Shown: positions 1 to 8,013 of the stretch, one piece after another
Numbering within the stretch: the stretch's first letter is position 1
How the letters are laid out: each line of letters opens with the position of its first letter
Assembly: GCA_029541985.1 (NCBI GenBank)
Contig: CP095414.1
Location: 1,984,001-2,048,000, forward strand
Direction of reading: 5' to 3'
DNA: 64,000 nt
Origin: Bacteroidales bacterium F22
GTDB lineage: Bacteria > Bacteroidota > Bacteroidia > Bacteroidales > Bacteroidaceae
Notes under the pieces: model-generated
What the model saw: only the letters and a program-made list of their open reading frames with translations
What the model was told of the DNA's origin: nothing
The model's database searches: none
Made by a program: the position numbers and the translations under genes

Positions 1-336
1 CGGTTCATCAGGGACAAAGAAGTTTTTCCCATTGCGCTTGCGATGAAAAACTCCCGTCATCTCTACATGTCTTTCCAGTCTTTGGAATACGTTCTTACTA
101 ACCTCAGTAATATATTCATCAAGACACAACTCGTCCAAAACATCTTTACATAACATTTTCATTGGATGAGAAGTCATTCTCAGATTTCTGAAAATCAGTT
201 TAAGTGCAAGTTGCTCATTTGGATGTTCGTTGAACATCTGAACGACTTTGGTTGACAAATCCTGTTTGTTGATTCGTTTTCCACCTTTCTTTTCTCTTTT
301 TTTAGAGTTGTTGGAGTTAGTACTAGATTTCTTCAT
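1..336 (-). CDS. rnr: Ribonuclease R, N-terminal part (runs off the window)
   Basis: The first 112 residues are visible. The start is the ATG at 334-336 and the frame stays open to base 1. The N-terminus is very basic and Lys/Ser/Asn-rich, then comes a winged-helix-like stretch (LALKLIFRNLRMTSHPMKML) and the start of a domain reading TGVFHRKRNGKNFFVPDEP. This pattern matches the N-terminal helix-turn-helix and first cold-shock segment of Bacteroidales RNase R, a 3'-5' exoribonuclease that degrades structured RNA. The catalytic RNB domain would lie outside the window, so the call rests on the N-terminus alone. It is divergent from the symporter fusion, with a 227-nt shared upstream region. Confidence 0.72.
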   Translation of the reverse strand, partial: MKKSSTNSNNSKKREKKGGKRINKQDLSTKVVQMFNEHPNEQLALKLIFRNLRMTSHPMKMLCKDVLDELCLDEYITEVSKNVFQRLERHVEMTGVFHRKRNGKNFFVPDEP

Positions 337-495
337 ATTTTATATATATATTCTGTTATTGTTATCCTTATTTTATCTCTTCACTACCAACAAATATACA
401 GTTTTTAATAAGAAAAACAACTAATGAAGGGGATTTTCACTCAGAATAGATGTCGTATATTTGGTCAAATATTTGATATATCAGTAAATATTATC

Positions 496-524
496 TTTAT
501 TACTGTCACTTTTCTGTATATTCG
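496..524 (+). promoter_or_regulatory. Candidate Bacteroidota promoter of the symporter-amidase gene
   Basis: TATATTCG at 517-524 is close to the -7 consensus TAnnTTTG, and TTTA at 496-499 could act as the -33 element. The spacing is 17 nt, slightly short. It lies about 40 nt before the start codon. Confidence 0.4.
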
Positions 525-563
525 CACTAGCAAGTATTAATTTGAAAATAGTTTTTGTAACAT

Positions 564-3500
564 ATGAGCCCTACAATTATTCTCTTAACTGTGTGTAGTT
601 ATCTAGCACTTCTTTTCTTATTATCTTATCTCTCAGGTAGAAACACAGGTAATGCTGATTTCTTTGTAGGTGGTCGTAAGTCTCATTGGCTGATGGTAGC
701 ATTTGCCATGATTGGGTCGTCTATCTCTGGCGTGACTTTTGTCTCTGTACCTGGCATGGTTGCTACAAATAGCTTGTCGTATCTACAGATGATCCTCGGA
801 TTTATGGTCGGGCAATTTATCATTGCATTTGTCTTAGTCCCTTTATTTTACCACATGAAACTAGTTTCTATCTATGGATACCTTAGAGAACGGTTTGGTA
901 TCCGTGGATATAAGACAGGAGCTTGGCTATTTTTGATTTCTAAGATGCTCGGCGCAGCTGTTAGACTCTATCTCTTCTCATTAATCATGCAATTTTTGGT
1001 TTTCGAACCCTTTGGACTTCCCTTTTGGCTCAATGTATCCCTCTCGCTACTTCTCATAGTACTTTACACTTTTCGAGGAGGGGTCAAGTCGCTCATTTGG
1101 ACAGACTGTCTCAAGACTCTATGCTTATTGTTAGCCGTAGGATTAAGTATTTATTATTTGATGAAGGGACTCGATTACTCTTTTTCAGATATGATTACTC
1201 ATGTGCAAGAGAATCCGATGAGTCGTTGGCTCTTTCTTGACGATGTCAATAGTAAAAGTTATTTCTGGAAACTCTTTTTTGCAGGTATCTTCATCATGAT
1301 AGCCACTACTGGATTGGACCAAGATATGATGCAGCGCAATATCAGTTGCCGCAATTCTCGTGAGTCCCAGTTGAATATGTTTGTAAGTGCCATCATGCAA
1401 TTCATCATCGTAGCCTTATTTCTATTCCTCGGTATCTTACTATACTCCTATGGTGAAGCCTATCATATAACCCTTCCTGCTGAATCAGACAAACTGTTTC
1501 CTATGCTTGCCACTCGAGGCTTCATGCCTACAATCGTAGGGGTGTGTTTCGTTATAGGACTCACGGCATCGGCTATCTCATCTGGCGGGTCAGCACTCAC
1601 TGCATTGACCACTTCGTTTACGATAGATATCATCGGTACCTCGCATAGCAATGATAGAAACATTACTCGACTACGTCACCGCGTACATCTGCTGATGGCT
1701 ATCGTGATGGGTATTGTGATGGTCAATTTTCATATCCTCAATAGCACAAGTGTTATTGATGCTGTTTACACGTTAGCGAGCTATACCTATGGGCCTATCT
1801 TAGGACTCTTTCTCTTTGGTTTGCTTTCCAAACGTAATGTGCGTGATGTATGGATTCCTTTTGTTGTCATCCTTTCACCAATCCTCTGTTATGTCCTTCA
1901 GTTAAATGCAAGTAGATGGTTAGGTGGTTACCAATTCTCCTACGAATTGCTTCTTGTCAATGCTTTTATCGTCTACGTCGGATTATGGATTTTCTCTTTA
2001 ACCTCTAGACGTATAGGTCGAAATCGTAAGGGATCCCGTCGCTTTGTTCATTCGCTTCTTCTTTTCGCTATTCTAAGTACCATTTCATTTGTGAATCCTT
2101 CACTTGTACAAGCACAAACAAGACTATCCACCACACGCTGTCATAAGATAAACGAGGATATTGCCACGTTGATTCCTAAGAATCAGAAGGTAGATGAGAT
2201 ACTCGTTAAGTCAGTCGCTAATAGACACGGTAAGGTAACAGTCTACCTAAATGATGCTGCACATGGACTTCCCTATGACGAAAAACTCGTGGAGCGTTTT
2301 TACAATCAGATCTCTGCAGCCCTCCCACAACAGTGGCAACGCATCCCGCTTTCTATTCAGACAAAAGGGATTGCAATCGAACAATTGGTTCCGCTGTATC
2401 GTCGTACCCCCACATTCCAATTAGGTTCTAGAAAAGTGCCAGCTATTTATATATCGTCTTCACGAAGAAAACGAGTGGCTCAACCTCTGACCACTCCCTT
2501 AGTGACTTCATTATCCTCCTCATCACATCCGACACAAGGGCTAGCCAATCGGCATATAGCCCTGATGCCTAGTCATGGCTTCTATTATGAGAAGAAGACC
2601 GACCGCTGGGAATGGCAACGTGCACGACTCAATGAAACCGTAGAAGATTTATTGCCCATGAGTTTAGTCATTTCTTATTTAGCTCCTATGCTCGAACATG
2701 CAGGTGCCAATGTTCTAATTCCTAGAGAACGCGATACGCAGACCTCTGAGGTTATCATGCACTCCATCCCTGGGCAATCTCAGTGGACTCCTCAGATACC
2801 CCATGATGGCCACTATGGAGTCTATGTACAATATAAGTACCATCCACACAATACGACCCAAGCACATTATACCGTCTGCCATAAAGGAATCAAGACACAG
2901 TTTGCTGTTAATCAGCAGATGGGGGCTTCTACTTGGATTTTTCTAGGGACTTTTGATTTTTCAGCTAATCACCCAGAGGACAATTATGTACAGCTCGACG
3001 ACAAGATACAGCCCACGGATTCAGCTACTGTTATAGCCTGCCAAGCTGTAAAGTTCGGAGGAGGTATGGGAAGTATCTCTCGAGGAGGAACTATCAGTCA
3101 TTATCCTCGCTTTGCTGAGGCTGCTCGTTATTGGATGCAATACGCAAACATTCCCGATTCGATATATAATTCTTTCCATGATACGGACGATTATAAAGAT
3201 GATTACATGTGTCGGGGTGCATGGGTCAATTATTTAGCTGGAGGATCAAGTGTCTTGCCCAAAGATCAAGGATTGCGAATACCTATCGACTTAGCTCTGG
3301 CCTTGCATACCGATGCCGGTATTTATGAACAAGACTCTATCACAGGCACGTTAGCTATCTTTAATACATACACCTATGATGGACGTTACCCCAATGGGGC
3401 TTCTCGTGTGTGGTGTAGGGACTTAGCTGACCAGATAGTCTCTCAATTGACAACTGATATACGTAAAGTCTACGAACCTGATTGGACGCGTAGACAGTTG

Positions 3501-4919
3501 TTTGACAAAGCTTATTTTGAAGCTCGAATACCTAAGGTACCGACGCTATTACTTGAACTCTTATCGCATCAGAGTTATCAAGATATGCGTTATGGGTTGG
3601 ACCCCTCATTTCGTTTCTTGGTTTCTCGATCTATTTATAAAGGCATCCTCCGTTTCTTAGGGCAACAGTATAATCAAGAGGTAACCGTACAACCTCTTGC
3701 TCCAGATCACTTCTCCATCTTGGCTGACACATTAGATGCACAGAAGATGCATCTGAGTTGGCAAGCTGTAAATGACTCCCTAGAGCCATCAGCGAAACCG
3801 ACCTCGTACATGCTCTATACACGGGTGGATGATGGGGCCTTTGATAATGGAATATTAATCAATGGAAACAGTTATCAAGCGATACAAGAGGTGGGGCATC
3901 TCTATGCTTATCAAGTGACAGCCGTCAATGCAGGTGGAGAAAGCATGCCCAGTCAGACCCTTGCTGCTGGCGTAGTAGCACATAGTAAAGCAACGGTCCT
4001 TGTAGTAAATGCTTTTGATAGAGTAAGTGGTCCATATGCCTTTAGTGATTCTATTGTATCTGGATTTCATGACCAAGTAGAATATCCTCTTCCTGATGGA
4101 AGTGACATATCCTATGTCGGTTCTCAATATCTATTTGAAAAGAAACTTGATTGGCTCAGTGATGATATGCCTGGAGTGGGGGCTAGTCGGTCCACCTATG
4201 AAGGCAAGGTGTTAGCAGGCAACACGCATGACTATGTAGTCAGACATGGCAAATCAATCATGGCTGCTGGTTACAGTTTCTGTGGGATTAGTGATGAGGC
4301 TTTGATACAGCAATCGCTAACCAAGTCGGCGATGCCATTAGCTAGGCAGTATCCTGTCGTAGACTTCATACTAGGTAAGCAACGAACCACTCTTATCGGA
4401 AAGTCAGGTTATAGAAAGCCTCGTTTTGTGACCTATCCACCTGCTGTGCAGCGCTGGTTGAAATCCTATACCTCAGATGGAGGTCATTTATTTGTAAGCG
4501 GTGCTTATGTCCTCAGTGATGCTTGGGGAAATCCACTATTAAAAGAAAAGACCTCTAACCGTGATTTTCTTCAAGATGTACTGCATATCACGTATCAAAC
4601 AGACCGAGCAGCCATCACTGGTAAAGTACAAGTCACGACTCCTAATAATCAAAAACAATCCTTTTCGATGACAACTTATCATTATCAATCGACTCCAAGT
4701 GATAGTCTCTATGTTGTAGAGGCTCCCGATGCAATCCTTCCTGCGGATTCACATGCGGCATCTTTGATGAGGTATCCCGAGAACAATACCACAGCCGCCG
4801 TCGGATATCAGGGTAAATATAGGACATTCATTATGGGATTTCCATTTGAAGTGATTCAGCAGCAGTCCAAACGAGATTCTTTAATGAAAGAGATATTGCA
4901 TTATCTAACAAAAAAATGA
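564..4919 (+). CDS. Sodium/solute symporter fused to a golvesin-inserted N-acetylmuramoyl-L-alanine amidase-like enzyme
   Basis: One uninterrupted 1451-residue frame. Residues 1 to about 485 are a multi-span sodium:solute symporter (SSS family; NADFFVGGRKSHW near the N-terminus). Residues 494-518 (FVHSLLLFAILS...QAQ) look exactly like a secretory signal peptide and would act here as a further membrane span. The rest should be periplasmic. An amidase_3-like fold seems to be split: first half with H671 (PSHG) and E691, then a golvesin/xanthan-lyase-type beta insert at about 735-840 (HYGVYVQYKY, FAVNQQMGASTWIFLG), then a second half with H915 (LHTDAG) and E998 (LLLEL). These four residues fit the zinc ligands and catalytic Glu of the family. 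A fibronectin-III-like domain follows at about 1065-1160, then a C-terminal alpha/beta domain. No ATG, GTG or TTG start is available in frame at the junction, so one polypeptide is predicted. Substrate unknown. Confidence 0.8.
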   Translation: MSPTIILLTVCSYLALLFLLSYLSGRNTGNADFFVGGRKSHWLMVAFAMIGSSISGVTFVSVPGMVATNSLSYLQMILGFMVGQFIIAFVLVPLFYHMKLVSIYGYLRERFGIRGYKTGAWLFLISKMLGAAVRLYLFSLIMQFLVFEPFGLPFWLNVSLSLLLIVLYTFRGGVKSLIWTDCLKTLCLLLAVGLSIYYLMKGLDYSFSDMITHVQENPMSRWLFLDDVNSKSYFWKLFFAGIFIMIATTGLDQDMMQRNISCRNSRESQLNMFVSAIMQFIIVALFLFLGILLYSYGEAYHITLPAESDKLFPMLATRGFMPTIVGVCFVIGLTASAISSGGSALTALTTSFTIDIIGTSHSNDRNITRLRHRVHLLMAIVMGIVMVNFHILNSTSVIDAVYTLASYTYGPILGLFLFGLLSKRNVRDVWIPFVVILSPILCYVLQLNASRWLGGYQFSYELLLVNAFIVYVGLWIFSLTSRRIGRNRKGSRRFVHSLLLFAILSTISFVNPSLVQAQTRLSTTRCHKINEDIATLIPKNQKVDEILVKSVANRHGKVTVYLNDAAHGLPYDEKLVERFYNQISAALPQQWQRIPLSIQTKGIAIEQLVPLYRRTPTFQLGSRKVPAIYISSSRRKRVAQPLTTPLVTSLSSSSHPTQGLANRHIALMPSHGFYYEKKTDRWEWQRARLNETVEDLLPMSLVISYLAPMLEHAGANVLIPRERDTQTSEVIMHSIPGQSQWTPQIPHDGHYGVYVQYKYHPHNTTQAHYTVCHKGIKTQFAVNQQMGASTWIFLGTFDFSANHPEDNYVQLDDKIQPTDSATVIACQAVKFGGGMGSISRGGTISHYPRFAEAARYWMQYANIPDSIYNSFHDTDDYKDDYMCRGAWVNYLAGGSSVLPKDQGLRIPIDLALALHTDAGIYEQDSITGTLAIFNTYTYDGRYPNGASRVWCRDLADQIVSQLTTDIRKVYEPDWTRRQLFDKAYFEARIPKVPTLLLELLSHQSYQDMRYGLDPSFRFLVSRSIYKGILRFLGQQYNQEVTVQPLAPDHFSILADTLDAQKMHLSWQAVNDSLEPSAKPTSYMLYTRVDDGAFDNGILINGNSYQAIQEVGHLYAYQVTAVNAGGESMPSQTLAAGVVAHSKATVLVVNAFDRVSGPYAFSDSIVSGFHDQVEYPLPDGSDISYVGSQYLFEKKLDWLSDDMPGVGASRSTYEGKVLAGNTHDYVVRHGKSIMAAGYSFCGISDEALIQQSLTKSAMPLARQYPVVDFILGKQRTTLIGKSGYRKPRFVTYPPAVQRWLKSYTSDGGHLFVSGAYVLSDAWGNPLLKEKTSNRDFLQDVLHITYQTDRAAITGKVQVTTPNNQKQSFSMTTYHYQSTPSDSLYVVEAPDAILPADSHAASLMRYPENNTTAAVGYQGKYRTFIMGFPFEVIQQQSKRDSLMKEILHYLTKK

Positions 4920-4955
4920 TTCTTTAACCCAAGCATTTGCGTAGGTTAAAGAATC
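4918..4955. terminator. Bidirectional hairpin between convergent genes
   Basis: A perfect 12-bp inverted repeat (GATTCTTTAACC at 4918-4929, GGTTAAAGAATC at 4944-4955) with a 14-nt loop. It overlaps the stop codon of the symporter fusion and ends 10 nt before the stop of the convergent barrel gene, so it can serve both. Confidence 0.75.
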
Positions 4956-4964
4956 AATGAATTC

Positions 4965-7778
4965 TTAGAATGGACGTCTTCCGCCACCACCAGGTCCTCT
5001 TCCACCACCAGGTCTTCCTCTACCAGGCCCTTTATCAGCATTAGGATCTTTTCCTCCGAAGAGATTAAACTGATAGGTCACGTGGAACATGAAGTAACTA
5101 TTCACTGCATTGTATTCCGAATCAGTACGCATATTGTTCGATATCTGGCTCATGATATTTGTCTTCTGCTTGAGTAGATCAAGCCCTTGAAGCATAAATG
5201 TCAGGTTCCCAAATGATTTACTTATTTGAGCATTCCAGACCAATTCTTCTTTATTTAGTCCTTCATCGTATCCACGTCTGATGGCTACACTCATATCAGT
5301 ACTCAAGCTCCAACTATAAGGGAGTGTAATATTTGTCTCACCACCGAATCCGTAATCATAAGTCTCTCTATTGTTACTCACATTTAGTGAGTTATTCAGC
5401 TTCTGATAATTGAATGTTCCAGTAGCTGCTATGTCCCAATAGTCTTCTCTAAAACCAAATCTCAAACGGTCAGACAATGCAAACGTATTTGAACTATTCT
5501 TTTCAGCCTCTACGGATGTTCCTTCAGACTGCATGAAACTTTTTTCTCTAGTATATGAAGGACTGAACATATTACTAATGGTCAATTTTTTGGTAAATAT
5601 CGGTGTATTAAATCCCATCATAGACCGAATGTTCCAGTTGCCATTGATGTTCTCTGGTGTCGTTTCACGAATACCTGTCTCTGTATCATACACTGTCTTG
5701 TAGCTAATGCCATTTTTCACAAATGATCCAAACGCTCCACCAAATATAGTGGCTTGTGTTTTCGGGTTGAAATAATGATAACGTAGTTTCAATGAATTAG
5801 TCATACTAGGTTTCAATGATGGATTACCATATTGTATATATAGTGGATTACTTGTATCAGCGATAGGACTTAGGTTAACCATACTCGGCATACTCGTTTT
5901 TCCTTTATATTGGAATTGTAAACCATGTGTCTTGGAGAAATCCTTCTTGATCTCTAAATAAGGAGTCCAATCAAAGATTTCCTTAGTGATTCGTTCATTT
6001 GTCCCATCACTAACATATTCCGTGGTGGAAGTCTGAGGAAGAAAATCGACTCCTAGGGTGTAATTTAATGATTTGGTGACTTTTCTGATTCCTACTCGCA
6101 ACCGTTGAGAAGTATAGTCATTGTCAAACGAACGACTCTCGTCAGCGATTAATGTACGATTCAGTGGGTCTTCATTATTGTATCGTTGGATATCGTAGTC
6201 GCTATGTTTAAAGTCATAGCGATAATCTCCTTGTAAATACAATCCAGTACCAATTGGCTCACTATAAGATGCTTGCAAACGATAATTATAACTCTTGTTT
6301 AGATTATCGAAGAAGATGTCTTTTGACTCGTCAGCATTGGTTCCGTTGTAATAAGCAATATCAGTCAAACTGGTTCCATCACTGCTATCATGATCTAGTC
6401 CATATTTCATACGAAGATTAATATTACGTCCATTGTCACTCAAACGTCTATTTAATTGTATATCTACATCAGCATTGTAACTTTCCTCATCGGTTTGACC
6501 GCTTGTCATTTGCTGGTTGACTAAATCGTCATATAGAGTTTCATTTTCTAGTTCATCAATAGCTTTGGTAAAAGGATCATTCAATTCACTATTTGATACA
6601 AGAGATTTTGATGCTGAGAGGTTTGATTTCTTATTGTAAGATGCTGAAGGAATGATATATAGACTTGTCTTATCATCTATAGTCCATTCTACTCTAAAAT
6701 CGGCATTTACATTGTCTGTCTTGTTTCTACTGACAGACTGGGTACGACCAAATTGACTCCCTTGTTGGAGATAGGTTTCACTTGTGCTACTACTCTTGTT
6801 ATCCTTATCGTCGTAAGAGTAGTCGACAGAACCTCCGAATTTTACGTTATCCCAATCTTTAGCGATATGCAATCCAGCCGATTTCTTATCTTCAAGTCCT
6901 TTTGCCATTTGGAAACGATGAAATCCGACCCCTCCATATCCAGCATCACCAATATTATTCATATTGATTATAGCGGACAATTGTTTATCATCTTTGAAAC
7001 TATTTAGCATTCCTTTGGCAAGATATCTGTCCTCAGTACCCACTGCGACGTCCGTATTGGCAAAGAGTCCTTTTTTCATCCCTTTCTTGATTGTCAAATC
7101 CAATACCGTTTCTTCATTTCCATCATCGATTCCCGTTAACCTAGTCATATCACTTTGTTTGGAATATGTCTTGAGGTTCTTAATAGCACTAGCTGGTAGA
7201 TTCTTGAGCGCAATGGAAGCATTGTTGCTGAAATATTCTTTTCCATCAACCATGATTTTATTTATCGTCTCTCCATTGACAGTTACTGACCCATCATCAG
7301 AAACTTCTGCACCAGGGATTCGTTTAACTAAATCCTCTAGCATAGCCCCTTTCTGAGTTCTAAATGTTTCTGCATTGTAAACCAATGTATCTTCGTTGGC
7401 TTCTACTTGTGCAGCTTCCGCGGTAACAATAGCTCCTTGTAGCAAAATTGCATCCGTAGATAATTTGATAGTAGGGACGTATTGCGTCTCCTCCTTACCT
7501 GATACAACTAGAGGTACCTTATTTGTTTGCATACCGATATAGCTCACTTTCAATACATAACGACCTTTTGTCGCTTTGGGGATACTCCAATAACCTTTTG
7601 TATTGGTAGCTGCACCTTGTATGTATGCACTATCCGGAAGTTGTAGTAGTTGAACCGTAGCTTGTTCGATTGGTGCTTTGTCTGAATCGATTACTCGACC
7701 TGATAATTTCACTTCTTGTGCCTTTATTCCACTTGCCATAAGAGCAACAAGGCATAAAATCTTAAATTTCTTTTCCAT
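4965..7778 (-). CDS. TonB-receptor-like outer-membrane beta-barrel protein
   Basis: 937 residues with a signal peptide ending at IKAQ (about residue 20). A carboxypeptidase-regulatory-like beta-sandwich follows (VKLSGRVIDSDKAPIEQATV, about 22-110), then a plug-like domain (EDLVKRIPGAEVSDDGSVTVNG, about 145-215) and a long beta-barrel rich in alternating aromatic and polar residues (outer membrane beta-barrel family, PF14905-like). Such proteins sit in the outer membrane; many are of unknown substrate. No SusD partner is adjacent. The C-terminus does not end in the usual barrel strand but carries a Gly/Pro/Arg-rich tail (about residues 913-937). It is convergent to the symporter fusion and divergent from the hybrid regulator gene. 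Confidence 0.85.
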   Translation of the reverse strand: MEKKFKILCLVALMASGIKAQEVKLSGRVIDSDKAPIEQATVQLLQLPDSAYIQGAATNTKGYWSIPKATKGRYVLKVSYIGMQTNKVPLVVSGKEETQYVPTIKLSTDAILLQGAIVTAEAAQVEANEDTLVYNAETFRTQKGAMLEDLVKRIPGAEVSDDGSVTVNGETINKIMVDGKEYFSNNASIALKNLPASAIKNLKTYSKQSDMTRLTGIDDGNEETVLDLTIKKGMKKGLFANTDVAVGTEDRYLAKGMLNSFKDDKQLSAIINMNNIGDAGYGGVGFHRFQMAKGLEDKKSAGLHIAKDWDNVKFGGSVDYSYDDKDNKSSSTSETYLQQGSQFGRTQSVSRNKTDNVNADFRVEWTIDDKTSLYIIPSASYNKKSNLSASKSLVSNSELNDPFTKAIDELENETLYDDLVNQQMTSGQTDEESYNADVDIQLNRRLSDNGRNINLRMKYGLDHDSSDGTSLTDIAYYNGTNADESKDIFFDNLNKSYNYRLQASYSEPIGTGLYLQGDYRYDFKHSDYDIQRYNNEDPLNRTLIADESRSFDNDYTSQRLRVGIRKVTKSLNYTLGVDFLPQTSTTEYVSDGTNERITKEIFDWTPYLEIKKDFSKTHGLQFQYKGKTSMPSMVNLSPIADTSNPLYIQYGNPSLKPSMTNSLKLRYHYFNPKTQATIFGGAFGSFVKNGISYKTVYDTETGIRETTPENINGNWNIRSMMGFNTPIFTKKLTISNMFSPSYTREKSFMQSEGTSVEAEKNSSNTFALSDRLRFGFREDYWDIAATGTFNYQKLNNSLNVSNNRETYDYGFGGETNITLPYSWSLSTDMSVAIRRGYDEGLNKEELVWNAQISKSFGNLTFMLQGLDLLKQKTNIMSQISNNMRTDSEYNAVNSYFMFHVTYQFNLFGGKDPNADKGPGRGRPGGGRGPGGGGRRPF

Positions 7779-7805
7779 TTATTATTACGTTATATAGGAG
7801 ATTTG

Positions 7806-7813
7806 CAAAAGTA
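7806..7813 (-). promoter_or_regulatory. -7 element of the barrel gene
   Basis: Read on the minus strand this is TACTTTTG, a full match to TAnnTTTG, 28 nt upstream of the start codon. I saw no clear -33 TTTG. Confidence 0.5.
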
Positions 7814-8013
7814 CTGGTTCTATGACACGATAGAATGTAAAAGGTTTAATAGGTTAACCTTATTTATTATTTTCCTTCTTAAGGAAGATTTTTATAGTCT
7901 AAAAGACACTATCAGAACGCTAAATCATGTATTTTAGCTTTTATTTTAACTTATATGATGAAAATGTAATTTATTTTCTCTATTTTTAGGAGTAACTATC
8001 TAAGTGAACATCT

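Noticed and set aside
6964-7356. 130-codon plus-strand frame inside the outer-membrane barrel gene
   Set aside because: Shadow of the plug domain coding sequence on the other strand; no domain or start signal.
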